Assembly: GCA_964019655.1 (NCBI GenBank)
Contig: CAXHTR010000007.1
Coordinates: 434,001 to 498,000, forward strand
DNA length: 64,000 nucleotides
Direction of reading: 5' to 3'
From: Perkinsela sp. pyNocScin1
Taxonomy: Eukaryota; Euglenozoa; Kinetoplastea; Prokinetoplastida; Perkinselidae
Shown here: in pieces, positions 27,899 to 37,242 of the stretch
Numbering within the stretch: the first letter of the stretch is position 1
Layout of the letters: the number at the start of each line of letters is the position of its first letter
Made by a program: the position numbers and the translations under genes
Notes under the pieces: generated by a model
The model's input: the letters and a program-made list of their open reading frames with translations, nothing else
The model's database searches: none
Told to the model about the DNA's origin: nothing

Positions 27899-29986
27899 AT
27901 GACAACCTTCTACCTGCTCAGTACCGCCGATACCCCAGCAACCGGCAAGTTCTCCGCCGAGTTCGCCTCCCAGCAGTCCCTGATGGAGCTCGTCGTCGAC
28001 AACACCTACCTCGACTGGTCAAACTTTCGCGACTCCCACACAAACTACACCGACAAGTGCAGCTGGCTGGGCGTCATATGCAACGAGAGCGAAGACGTCA
28101 CAAGCATCGCGTGGGGCTACAAGCGCTTCATTGGCGAGCAGCCGCAGATCGAGTGGCTGCCGTCGACGGTCGAAGATCTCGACGTCTCGTCCTCCAGCAT
28201 GAAGGGGACCCTTGATGCTTCGAAGCTTCCAGGTGCACTCCGAGACGGCCGCTTCGATGGAAACGAGTACGTGGGGTCCTTCGACTTTCCAAAGTTACCC
28301 GAAAACCTCAGAGCGCTCCATCTGTGCTCCAACCAGTTTACAGGCAGTGCCGACCTGCGTGCACTGCCAAAGACACTGCAAAGTCTGAGCATCGACAACA
28401 ATAAATTTTACGGCAGTGTCTCGCTCGAAAGCCTGCCCAGCACTCTTCGTGACCTCAATCTCTCAATGAACGGCTTTGAGGGGTCCGTAAGCATCGCAAA
28501 TCTTCCGAATAGTCTCCAAACGCTCATTTTGCACAAAAACAAATTTGCGGGAGAAATCTGCGCAGCGGCGATCGCTCCTAGAATCGTCCAGATGTCTCTC
28601 GGCGAGAACGATTTCTCGGGCAGTTTTCTTCTCGAAAGCTTTCAGGAAGGCCTCGAGAACCTCTGCTTTGGCGTCAACTCGCTTTCGGGCGATCTTGCGC
28701 TCGAGCGCCTCCCGAGCTCGACGACGTGGGTCGACGCGCACGAGAACTATTTCTCGGGGACGCTGTGCCTCGAAAAGCTGCCGGTTGAGCTCCTGTGGGC
28801 CGACCTTCATTCGAACGAGTTTTCGGGCAGTGTTAATCTCAGCGAGCTGCCAGCGGGTCTCCTGTGGATCAACCTGAGCGCCAACGGGCTCACAGGTGAA
28901 GTAAACCTAAAGAATCTCCCAGAAGGCCTCGAAGAGATTTTGCTCGAAGAAAACGAACTTTCGGGTGATGTCCATCTCGAAAGCCTCCCAGCATCACTCG
29001 AGCGCATTTCCTTTCACGAGAATCGCTTTGCAGGGGAAATTATATGCGGTGCGTTTCCAGATAGCATCGGCGAGATTTTCATGCATGAGAACGGCCTAAA
29101 GGGCACGCTGCCATTCCTCTCCCTTCCCCGGGCCCTCGTCGTGCTCTACGCCAACAGCAACAATTTCTCGGGCGAAGTCAATCTGCAGAATCTACCGCCG
29201 AATAGTGCAGAGATTGTATTGCATAGAAACCAATTTTCGGGGGCCATCGACTTTGGCGGCCTGCCAGCGAGCCTCGAGGTCTTGGAGGTGTATGGCAATA
29301 GCTTTCAGGAAGTTATCAATTTGAAAGACTTTCCGCTGTGTTTCGAGACGCTCAACTTGGATGAGAACTCTATTGAGCGTTTCGAATTGAGCGATACGCC
29401 GGCGCACGTCGAGCGAATTTTACTGAATGGGAATAAAATTGGTGAAGATTTCGACACTGCAGCGCTCCCACGAAGACTTCTCGAGTGCGAAATGGACAGA
29501 AATGGCCTGAAGGGTGAGCTTATCGTGTCCAAGCTCCCCAAGCACCTTCGCCGGCTTTCGCTGGCAGCAAATTCGCTTGCGGGTAGCGTCGCGCTGCACC
29601 AGCTGCCTCGCTGGATGGCGTCGCTCATTCTCCGTGGGAACGCGCTGACGGGGTCCCTGAACCTCTCCATGCTGCCGGAGACGCTTACTGAAGTGGACCT
29701 TTCCGAGAATAAATTTTCGGGAAAAATAGATCTGGGGAGTCTCCCCAGCGCCATGTGGCTCCTCAACCTGAGTGGCAATTCGCTTTGTGGCCCAATAAGT
29801 TTCGAAAGTCTACCAAGAAGTATGGAAGAAGTAAACTTGGCGGATAATGCCTTTGAAACGGCAGAGCTTGCTATTGGAGACATTCCCAAAGCGCTTGCAG
29901 TGATCGACCTCCGCAGAAGTGGCATTAAGTCTGTGGTGGACACCGATGGTGATGCGATTATCAGTGAGAAGATTCTTCTCGGGTGA
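27899..29986 (+). CDS. Giant secreted LRR protein, family 1, 26 repeats
   Basis: 695 aa, the longest gene here. MTTFYLLSTADTPATGKFSAEFASQQSLMELVVDN, then cap CSWLGVICNESEDVTSIAW. From residue ~83 to the end there are 26 LRRs, nearly all exactly 23 residues (LPAGLLWINLSANGLTGEVNLKN). The last merges into GIKSVVDTDGDAII, showing that the VVDE motif caps a final repeat. The gene at 30393 shares the N-terminus (GKFxxEFAxQQ) and cap but has only seven repeats, so repeat number changes by expansion or contraction. Codon-level repetition is strong. Likely a long curved solenoid in the secretory path or outside the cell. Confidence 0.93.
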   Translation: MTTFYLLSTADTPATGKFSAEFASQQSLMELVVDNTYLDWSNFRDSHTNYTDKCSWLGVICNESEDVTSIAWGYKRFIGEQPQIEWLPSTVEDLDVSSSSMKGTLDASKLPGALRDGRFDGNEYVGSFDFPKLPENLRALHLCSNQFTGSADLRALPKTLQSLSIDNNKFYGSVSLESLPSTLRDLNLSMNGFEGSVSIANLPNSLQTLILHKNKFAGEICAAAIAPRIVQMSLGENDFSGSFLLESFQEGLENLCFGVNSLSGDLALERLPSSTTWVDAHENYFSGTLCLEKLPVELLWADLHSNEFSGSVNLSELPAGLLWINLSANGLTGEVNLKNLPEGLEEILLEENELSGDVHLESLPASLERISFHENRFAGEIICGAFPDSIGEIFMHENGLKGTLPFLSLPRALVVLYANSNNFSGEVNLQNLPPNSAEIVLHRNQFSGAIDFGGLPASLEVLEVYGNSFQEVINLKDFPLCFETLNLDENSIERFELSDTPAHVERILLNGNKIGEDFDTAALPRRLLECEMDRNGLKGELIVSKLPKHLRRLSLAANSLAGSVALHQLPRWMASLILRGNALTGSLNLSMLPETLTEVDLSENKFSGKIDLGSLPSAMWLLNLSGNSLCGPISFESLPRSMEEVNLADNAFETAELAIGDIPKALAVIDLRRSGIKSVVDTDGDAIISEKILLG

Positions 29987-30392
29987 AGAAGTGAAAAAGA
30001 AATTCAGCATGACATATGATATGATTACATAGATATGCAATAAATATTCAAATACAGTAAGGGCTGTGCACTGATAGGGGAGATGCTTCATGGTCGACTG
30101 GCAAGAAGTAAGATTGGCGATTTCTGGGGGAATATTTTATAAAAGTTTTGTCGTTTTCTTCAAGATCGAAGCAATAAAGCTATTTGTTCATCGTGGGCCC
30201 TCGTCTTATGCGATTTTCAGGGGGCATGGCAGCGGAAATGAAACATTGGGAATTTCCAAGAAACCCCAGATTCGTAATCGAATACGCCATGGCGTATCAT
30301 CTCCTTCAAAGCACATCCCAAAATTATCATCCATATTCCACCCAATAACCCCAAGATTGTCACCTTTTCCTTTTTCTGTTTCAACCATTGCA
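29987..30392. other. Intergenic leader region
   Basis: 406 bp. An ATG at 30090 opens the same frame as the next gene, but the encoded 101 residues resemble no family member and would bury the signal. Treated as non-coding. Confidence 0.55.
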
Positions 30393-31181
30393 ATGCATCT
30401 TCAACACTACCTCATTCTCACTGCTGACACCCCAGGACTCGGCAAATTTACACCCGAATTCGCCACCCAGCAGTGCCTCATGGAGCTCGTCATCGAAAAC
30501 ACACATCTCGCAAGGTCAAATTGGCGAGACGAAAAAGGCAACTACAGCGACATGTGCGAGTGGACGGGCGTCAACTGCAATAAAAACGGTGATGTAATCC
30601 ATATTATCTGGGGGGCTAAGAACTTTCTCGGCGAGCAGCCAAAGCTACAGTGGCTGCCATCCACTGTCCGAAGCATCCTTTTATATGATTCAGGCCAAAA
30701 AGGCTCTTTGGACGCTGCGAAGCTCCCAAAGGATCTTCGCGGAGCGGCATTTTCAGACAACGACTACGAGGGGTCGTTTGACTTTTCGACTTTGCCTCCG
30801 GGACTCAAGTCTCTCAACTTGAACGACAATCGATTCACAGGGAGTGTTGACCTCAAGTGCCTACCAGAGCCAATGACAATCCTCCTTCTCGCGAGGAACC
30901 ATTTTAGCGGGGGCATCGAGCTCGATGGACTCCCAAAGGGCATGAAGATTCTCGAAATAGCGAAAAATAGCCTCACGGGAGAATTTACACTCAAGAACCT
31001 CCCGCAGGGGCTTGAGGTGCTACAGCTGAACGATAATGCGTTTGAATTCGAAGAAGTGGTCGCCGTGACACTGCCACCAGCGCTGAATTTCCTTGACCTT
31101 CGAAATAACGACATTGCGCGTATCGTCGATGAGAAAGGCGAAGAAGTTACTCGCGACTTCATTTACCTTGGGGAGCGATAG
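30393..31181 (+). CDS. Secreted LRR protein, family 1, IVDE tail
   Basis: 262 aa from the ATG at 30393 (MHLQHYLILTADTPGLGKF), chosen by alignment with the gene at 27899. EFATQQCLMELVIENT, cap MCEWTGVNCNKNGDVIHIIW, then GEQPKLQWLPSTV shared with the neighbour. Seven LRRs, the last running into NNDIARIVDEKGEEV. Short paralogue of the 26-repeat gene, adjacent in tandem. Last plus-strand gene before the convergent switch. Confidence 0.9.
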   Translation: MHLQHYLILTADTPGLGKFTPEFATQQCLMELVIENTHLARSNWRDEKGNYSDMCEWTGVNCNKNGDVIHIIWGAKNFLGEQPKLQWLPSTVRSILLYDSGQKGSLDAAKLPKDLRGAAFSDNDYEGSFDFSTLPPGLKSLNLNDNRFTGSVDLKCLPEPMTILLLARNHFSGGIELDGLPKGMKILEIAKNSLTGEFTLKNLPQGLEVLQLNDNAFEFEEVVAVTLPPALNFLDLRNNDIARIVDEKGEEVTRDFIYLGER

Positions 31182-32004
31182 TAACTTAATCTTGACATAG
31201 TTCAGAGAATATGTATCAATATAGTGATGATGGTAATAACGCAGATCTCGAAGGCTCAGTTTCTGAATCATTTTCGAGCTATATACAATACTATGCGGAC
31301 CGAATTCACCGAGTCCGACGTGAGATGGTGCGCGCTCCGTATTTCTCATCAATGTGTGCAATCTAGATTTGCACCGCTTTCAGTTATTGAAAATTTGCAT
31401 GAATGCTTTGGCTTTTCAGCGGAACTGTTGATTTGATCTATTAGCACTCTTTGCGTGTCAAACTACTGCATTGAAGCGCGAAGAAAGGATTACCACCTTC
31501 GAAGGTGCGACTCTGAGTAAAGTTCTATTGCACGTATCCACGTTTCCAGACATGTTAATAGCGGTGCATTGTATTTTACCCGAGTATGCTGGCATTGACA
31601 TAGGTGTGCAAAAGGACAGTATATGCGTCTCAGAATCAAATTTGTACGAAATATTTCGGGATCTTCCTTATCTTTTTGCCCATTCTGTTCCTCAGGTATC
31701 GTGGAAAAGAAAGGTATTCAGATCTTCTGCGCTTACGAATCAGAGATCAAATCAGCTCCCCCGCGCGCACAGTGCGAAGCCATTCTCTATTGGATAGAGC
31801 CTGCCATGTACCAGTGCAAGACGGGGTAAAAATTCAGACGAGATTCGCTCAATGTCGGAAGTAGCAAAGCTTCAGAAGCTTGATCGACCCGAGTTCGCAA
31901 ATCGCAGCATGTGAAAGATTACGAAAAATAAATTTGGAGCGATGAAGTCTTGCTTGCATTAAAACAAAAAAGTAAATCGTTTATTATTCTAACGAAAATA
32001 ATTG
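31182..32004. other. Convergent strand-switch spacer
   Basis: 823 bp between converging genes. It contains the first copy of the conserved two-hairpin element at 31413. A short open frame at 31471-31797 has no similarity I recognise. Confidence 0.6.
31413..31457 (+). other. Two-hairpin conserved element, copy 1
   Basis: A 24-nt block (31413-31436) starting TTTTCAGCGGAA and ending GTTGATTTGA. Inside it TCAGC and GTTGA pair around loop GGAACT. Eleven bases later comes TCT at 31448, in the loop of a second, weaker hairpin (TTAGCAC with GTGTCAA, one mismatch and one G-U). The block is identical at 33198 and 49141. Identity unknown. Confidence 0.7.
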
Positions 32005-32940
32005 TCAATTTTCATAAAATTCACCTCTTCCCCGCAAATATTCTGCATAGGCAAAGGCTTCATCATCATCCTGCGTCACCGGTGCCCGAGCGCGGTCATT
32101 GAGCACGAGGCCCCCTGGTGCGCAGGCCACACCGCTTGGAGTCACCACGCGACCCCGAAATATGCCATCGATCTCAAAGCGATGAAACACAGCGCCTTCC
32201 GCAACTGTGACATACTCGCCGTCAAAGAAGTTTGCGCTCATCGCGACATACCGCATGCCTTTGGGGAGGTCGCTTGCCATAATTCCCCCGCTGAGTGTGT
32301 TTCTTCCAAGCCGGAGCACTTCGAGGGTTTCAGGCAGCCCAGTGAGTGCAATTGTCCCCGAAAAATTGTTCATGTTCGCGTGAAATTCCCGCATTCGCCT
32401 CGGGAGCGCTGGCAGGTCCAAACTTCCTGTGAAACGATTGTACGAAATGTTTATGTATTCGGCTGTTTCTGGAAGGCCACCGATTTCGAATGCCCACATA
32501 AAGCGATTGCTTGTCAGATCGAGTGCTGTGAGTCCTCTGGGGAGCACTTCTGTAGTGATTGACCCGTCGAGCACCATCCTTCTGATAGAAATGTGCGTCA
32601 CACTCGCAGGGCAGTACTTCAGGTCAATGGACCCACCACTTTTGAAGGATTCGCGCGTGATTGTTCGGAGACCGTGTCTTCGAGTGCCCAAGGCCGCTTC
32701 TCGTAAGATTTGTTGCAAGCCCTTCACATGCATTTGTATGTGCGTGATTGAGCCGACGTCATCAAAGGTAAAAATGGACCACTCCTCGATGTCGATGAAG
32801 TTGCCTCCTTTGTCCTTTGCTATTGCAACGTCAGCGAGACCTTGTACGAGGAGCTCGGCGAGGGACTGCTGGGGGAGTGAATGGGCGCCGAATCGGCCAA
32901 AGGCGTTGTCTGCAGTGGTGAGAGAGAGGATAATGTGCAT
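32005..32940 (-). CDS. Secreted LRR protein, family 1, GPGGS-like subfamily
   Basis: 311 aa. MHIILSLTTADNAFGRFGAHSLPQQSLAELLVQGL. A cysteine-free cap (KDKGGNFIDIEEWSIFTFDDVGSITHIQM) resembles KVQDxxGDFMPIExW of the genes at 2128, 3420 and 5795. A linker ends in FKSGGSIDLKYCPASVTHI, parallel to GPGGSMxLQWIPxSV. Six LRRs (YNRFTGSLDL, MNNFSGTIAL, RNTLSGGIMA). The tail differs: EGAVFHRFEIDGIFRGRV, then a polar end. A minus-strand relative of the tandem triplet at 2-6.6 kb. Confidence 0.9.
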   Translation of the reverse strand: MHIILSLTTADNAFGRFGAHSLPQQSLAELLVQGLADVAIAKDKGGNFIDIEEWSIFTFDDVGSITHIQMHVKGLQQILREAALGTRRHGLRTITRESFKSGGSIDLKYCPASVTHISIRRMVLDGSITTEVLPRGLTALDLTSNRFMWAFEIGGLPETAEYINISYNRFTGSLDLPALPRRMREFHANMNNFSGTIALTGLPETLEVLRLGRNTLSGGIMASDLPKGMRYVAMSANFFDGEYVTVAEGAVFHRFEIDGIFRGRVVTPSGVACAPGGLVLNDRARAPVTQDDDEAFAYAEYLRGRGEFYEN

Positions 32941-33042
32941 TGGTACAGGAATGTTAATACAATGGAGAGAAAAGAATACAGCGATCGAAGATGATATGAT
33001 TCACTCGCATACGCAGGGTATTCAAAAAGGGTTTTTCGAAAT

Positions 33043-33115
33043 GGGTCGATTCCCAGAGCTAAAATGTTTATTGGGACTGAGCCCCACAGCTAAGATGATT
33101 TTGGGACTGATTCCC
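33043..33115. repeat. Imperfect tandem repeat, about 33 bp unit
   Basis: AGAGCTAAAATGTTTATTGGGACTGAG, then ACAGCTAAGATGATTTTGGGACTGATTCCC; a preceding GATTCCC fits the same register. Two diverged units, role unknown. Confidence 0.6.
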
Positions 33116-33197
33116 AATCTGCAAAGATATCAGTCATCTCCTGGCCTACTGTGAAGGTCTGGATGACGCTTTTTTTTGCCTGGATCCATGCCTTGAA

Positions 33198-33246
33198 TTT
33201 TCAGCGGAACTGTTGATTTGAGCGCGTGGCGCTCTGTGGCGCACAC
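33198..33246 (+). other. Two-hairpin conserved element, copy 2
   Basis: The 24-nt block is identical to copy 1 (33198-33221). Eleven bases later is TCT (33233), opening the loop of a hairpin: CGTG-GCGC, loop TCTGTG, GCGC-A-CACG, eight pairs with one bulged A. The stem sequence is entirely different from copies 1 and 3 while the distance and the loop TCT are kept. Confidence 0.75.
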
Positions 33247-33505
33247 GATGGATGGATAATCACCACCTTGAGGCCCTTTCTTCTCGTCATACCCATTCAT
33301 TTCTAAGAGATTACTCTTTTGCGCTTCGTCGTAATTTTCACAGGACACGCTTTGCCACATCTTTCGAAAGTTGAAGTTTTACTTGAAATAAATACAAGGC
33401 ATACATGCATTCAAGATAGATAAGAAAACAGACCGAAAATGGTCTTCCACCCTTTAACCTGAAATCCTAACGCAAACATTATGTGTGACGCACTAAAACA
33501 GCCCC

Positions 33506-34355
33506 CTAACTATCCTCGAAGGTTATCACATTTCCATCAAAGTCCGCAAACCCAGATATTGCGTTTCCCGCCTTGATCCGCAGCTCCGTCCAGCCCGCTC
33601 GAGACACCGGTGGCACAGCAACGCCACGAAACTCGTTCCCTGTTGCAATCAGGACCCGCATGTTCGTATCTTCTCTGAACACAAATTCTCCTGAGAATTT
33701 GAGAATCCTGAGAATTGTTCGCTATCACAAGCATATACATTCGCGGCGGAATATGCGAAAAGTCCAACGTCCCTGAAAGTTTGCTGTCCGACATTGTGAG
33801 TGTCTTGAGCGTTCGCGGGAGCTGTGTGAGCGCAACGCTCCCCTCAAAGGCATTGTGGCACACACCGAGGACATGGAGGTTCGTGGGCAGCGCAGTCAGG
33901 TCGAGACTCCCCACGAACTCATTGTAGCCTAAAATCGCAATCTCAAGATCCTTCGGTAAGGAGCGCCACTGGATTGTCCCCTGAAAACGGTTGTTTCGGA
34001 CGTTAAGGTGCCTAAGGGACCGCGGGAGATTCTCGACTTGGAAATTGCCGAAGAAATCGTTGGCATTGAGGTAGAGCCCAAGAAGTGTCGCAGGTAGCAG
34101 CGCCAGGTCGACAGTCCCAGTAATATTTGCGTCTGCGCAGTCTAATTCAATGATGTTGCCGTCCTTCCGCATGTTTAAAACCTCATCATCCCACTGGCCG
34201 GGTGGGAGAAGTGTGCCGTCGGTGTCGTACAACATAAGCGAAGTCTCACCGTCTTTTCAGTCTGCGACGAAGAGCTCAAGGCGCGTGTGTTTGCTGAGCA
34301 TCTGCTTGTCCAGGCGGCCAATGGAGGAGTCGGATGTGAAGAAAAGACTGAGCAT
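33506..34355 (-). pseudogene. Family 1 LRR pseudogene, two lesions
   Basis: From the ATG at 34355 the frame reads MLSLFFTSDSSIGRLDKQM and LELFVAD, then an in-frame TGA (34259-34257). It reopens with a cap-like region and seven LRRs (ANDFFGNFQV, NNRFQGTIQW, YNEFVGSLDL). Near 33695 a 16-base local duplication of TTCTCAGGA sequence shifts the frame. Past it, the alternative frame carries recognisable family C-terminal sequence to a TAG at 33506. Two independent lesions make this a pseudogene and not a sequencing slip. The 232-residue frame inside it could still be translated but would lack a signal. Confidence 0.85.
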
Positions 34356-34636
34356 TGGAAATTGTAGAGATAAGATGATTGGAAGCGAATTATGATTTGG
34401 ATAAGCTGTCTGTGTTTCAAAGCCGTAGGTTCATTCTTTCGTGAATGTATTCGTAGCTGGATGAATTATATATGAATAGATTATTTTTGACACTATTAAT
34501 AGATTCGATTTATATCTCTAAAAAGCACTATATGCATATTATAAGAAGGTATTTTGGTTTGATTATGAGATTCTTGACTGTGATGTTCTAAGATCAGGCG
34601 GAAGGTTTTCGTTATGCGCATTTCTTGTTTGAAATT

Positions 34637-35933
34637 TTAACTTCCTAACTTTCCTAAACACACCCGTGACACATCTTTTGGATTTTCGCACTCGCAAGCT
34701 TCGAAACCACATTCCCTAAAATCGATAGTAAACTTGCTGTCTGGAAGGGTGCCAATGCGGATTGTTTTTGCAGTAATGTGTCTCTCTCGAATGATGAAGT
34801 ATTTGAGCGTAGCAGGTAAGTTACAAATGTTCTGAAGACTTGTAATGTGATTCTCATAAACTTCAAAATCCACCATTGCCCACGGCAGGTGCCCAAGGTC
34901 GATTGTCCTGCAGAACGCACACATCTGTAAGCAAAGATATAAAAGACTTTCGGGTAGGCTCGTCGTGTCGACTTCGCCAATGAGCGCCTGCTTGAAGAAT
35001 GCGATGTTGCAACATTTTTTGATCGAAAATAATTTCTATTTGCAACTTTTTTTTATCGAATGATAGGAAATCCCTAATGAAATTTGAGTTACAATTCTGG
35101 TTGCAACTTTTTTTTATCGGATTGTTTTCAAAAAGTTGCAATTTTTAGGAGGCGAGAATGGACGTAATTACGCCTCGGTACCGCGAAAAAATCGAAAGTT
35201 TGTCACCTCGGTGAGCTGAAAAGACTATTGCCGATGAATGTGATATCTTCCCGCAGCGTATCAGATAAGAGGTAAGATGGAGCACGAGGGAAGGCAGCCC
35301 TTACGGAGATCGCGATGTACAGGTTCTATCTGAAAAATACCCCGTATTTTCCCCGTAACCCGCCAGGTTAGATGGAAGCAGCGCTTGTGAGATCGCGCTA
35401 CTTCCAATCGGTAGCATGGAAGCACAGAGAGAATCATAGAAGAGCTAGGATTCACTGCAATTTTGAGGTCCACAGCCGTTTTTCTGTCGACTCACCCCTT
35501 ACAAAAAAATTTTATTTCCCTAATGAAAATGACCCATGATTTGAAATTTTTCAAAAAAATTTCAATAATCGTGAAAAAAGTAAATTTTTTTCAGTTGTTG
35601 TAACAATAAAAAAAACTTGCAACAAACTTGATCAAAAAAAGTTGCAATTTCGCAGAAGTGAATCAGCTCTAAGTGAGTCGGCATCCGCCGAAAATCGATA
35701 GACCCGCTGAGTTCAAAGTCCCAAGACAATTGGATTTCTTTGATCTCACCTGCAGTGCTGCAGTGCACTCCATTCCATGTGCACCCGTCGTCAGCGTCTC
35801 CGCCGAGATACCTGCGAGCAGTTTTTGGGTCGTTTGGCGTGAAGAAGAGATCAAGTATCTGCTGCTCGGGTACCATCGATGCATCAAATCTGCCAATCAT
35901 GGATACGTCTGCACTGATAAAGGCAATTTGCAT
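34637..35933 (-). pseudogene. Family 1 LRR gene split by a DNA element
   Basis: The 5' part runs from the ATG at 35933: MQIAFISADVSMIGRFDASM, FFTPNDPKTARRYLGG, cap CTWNGVHCSTAGEIKEIQL, GSIDFRRMPTHLELIHF. The 3' part resumes near 35000 with GEVDTTSLPESLLYL, IDLGHLPWAMVDF and ICNLPATLKYF, ending at the stop at 34637. A 653-bp element lies between. Layout and sequence match the intact gene at 15669 (RALGG, MPSRLTRL, GEVDLTQLP, IGNLPSSL). The coding halves are otherwise undamaged. Confidence 0.88.
35001..35653. mobile_element. Non-autonomous DNA transposon, about 653 bp
   Basis: The left end GCGATGTTGCAACATTTTTT and the reverse complement of the right end (GCGAAATTGCAACTTTTTTT) match for ~20 bases with three differences. 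Subterminal copies of TTGCAACTTTTTTTTATC recur near 35040, 35102 and, inverted, near 35610. CCCTAATGAAA occurs near both ends. No transposase frame. A target duplication is not clear, so exact borders and superfamily are uncertain. Unrelated in sequence to the hAT elements here. Confidence 0.75.
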
Positions 35934-36035
35934 TTTGAAAGTACGGTGCTCAAAAACTATACAATACAATGAAATACTTTACTTAATTCTCTACAATTTT
36001 TTCAAAAGTTCTATAGATTTTTTTAAAAAAATGTT

Positions 36036-36893
36036 TTAAAGTCTGAGCATTTCCTGTTCCTTCGGGTGCGGATTGCCTGTCTCATCGACCACCGCTACCA
36101 GCTTCTTATTCTTACCCAAGCGAACCAAAAGTGCGTTGCTGGGAATGACAGCTGTCCCTACAAACGCATTTCTACTCAGCAAAAGTGATTCTAACCGCTG
36201 CGGGAGCTTTTTGATCACAACAGTCCCTGAGAAATGGTTTCGGACAAGCGCAAACTGGCGCAATCTGTTGGGAAGACAGGAGAAATCGAGCTCGCCCTCA
36301 AAATTGTTGCGCGAGAGCCCAAGAATTTCAAGGCCCACTGGGAGCTTTGTTAAATCGATGCTGCCCGAAAATCGGTTTCCGCTTGCGCTGAGGTCTTTCA
36401 GCCCACCTGGCAGGGCGCTGAGGTCGCAGGTTCCGCTAAAACTATTGGCCCCGATCAAGCACTTGATGAGGTGCTGCGGGAGTGTCGCCATATTGAACGG
36501 CCCGCTCATTTTTGTAGCCTCAATATGAAGATAAGTGAGAAGTTCTGGCAGCTGACTTGTCTGTAGCGTCCCGAAGAGTATTTCCTGAGCAATGATCACG
36601 ATTCGGTGCACTTTTGGGGCCAAATATTCGAATTGAAGCGCTCCACTGATTTTGTGAAAGCGACCAACGCTATTGAATACTGTCACATTCTGATTTTCGT
36701 CACATTCGACGCTTGGCCATTGGCAGACGTCGAGAAATTCTCCACTTTCATCCTGAATCGTGGACTGCGGTGTGATCTGGCTAAAAAAAAGCTCCATGCG
36801 CGCCTGGTCTGGGATTGCATCCAGATTGATTCGGCCGAGGGCAGGGTCGAGCGAGAGAAAAGCGGGAAGAAGCATTTTTGAAAAAATCGCCAT
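36036..36893 (-). CDS. Secreted LRR protein, family 1, VVDE tail
   Basis: 285 aa; the ATG at 36875 (MLLPAFLSLDPALGRIN) is an equally good start. IPDQARMELFFSQIT, then cap FLDVCQWPSVECDENQNVTVF. Seven to eight LRRs (ANSFSGTCDL, GNRFSGSIDL, RNNFEGELDF, RNHFSGTVVI). C-terminus GTAVIPSNALLVRLGKNKKLVAVVDETGNPHPKE, matching the tail type of the genes at 14517 and 52159. Confidence 0.92.
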   Translation of the reverse strand: MAIFSKMLLPAFLSLDPALGRINLDAIPDQARMELFFSQITPQSTIQDESGEFLDVCQWPSVECDENQNVTVFNSVGRFHKISGALQFEYLAPKVHRIVIIAQEILFGTLQTSQLPELLTYLHIEATKMSGPFNMATLPQHLIKCLIGANSFSGTCDLSALPGGLKDLSASGNRFSGSIDLTKLPVGLEILGLSRNNFEGELDFSCLPNRLRQFALVRNHFSGTVVIKKLPQRLESLLLSRNAFVGTAVIPSNALLVRLGKNKKLVAVVDETGNPHPKEQEMLRL

Positions 36894-37242
36894 TATATTC
36901 GTAGGGAATACGATGAGGTAAGTAAATTACCATCGTTCAGAGTTCGCACAGATTTTCGATGAAAAGGGTGCTTTTAAGACTGTTTCATAAAGAACATTAA
37001 AATCTGCTGAAATTTTGCTTCGGCCATTCTCTCCGACCCTTTTTAAATTATAAGCTGATTTGTCCTATGTGAGCGTTTAAAGCTTCGACTGTCCCCATTA
37101 GCATCCCTATGAAATCTATCTGACCTCATAATACTTTGATGTAGCTTTGAGCTTCAGCTTTTTCAACGTTATAGACTCCTCAGAAATTCGTTGCACTGGT
37201 AGATATCCCAGTAGGCGAGAAAGATACATTTCACTGATGAGC
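36894..37242. other. Intergenic, possible downstream decay of the next pseudogene
   Basis: 349 bp. The missing 3' half of the neighbouring family 2 pseudogene is not recognisable here. Confidence 0.5.

Larger units (their letters stand above)
32941..33505. other. Intergenic with repeats
   Basis: 565 bp. It contains the imperfect tandem repeat at 33043-33115 and copy 2 of the two-hairpin element at 33198. No gene recognised. Confidence 0.65.

Noticed and set aside
30090-30392. N-terminal extension of the gene at 30393
   Set aside because: Would add 101 residues unlike any paralogue and place the signal peptide internally.
31413-31457. Conserved two-hairpin element as a tRNA, hammerhead ribozyme or histone-type stem-loop
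   Set aside because: Lacks tRNA arms and A/B boxes, the CUGAUGA/GAAA ribozyme core and the histone hairpin sequence.
31471-31797. 108-codon frame in the convergent spacer
   Set aside because: Starts within the region downstream of the conserved element; composition looks non-coding and no motif is seen.
34257-34259. In-frame TGA as a recoded codon (Trp or selenocysteine)
   Set aside because: TGA is used as a normal terminator by intact genes here, and a second frameshifting lesion lies in the same gene.
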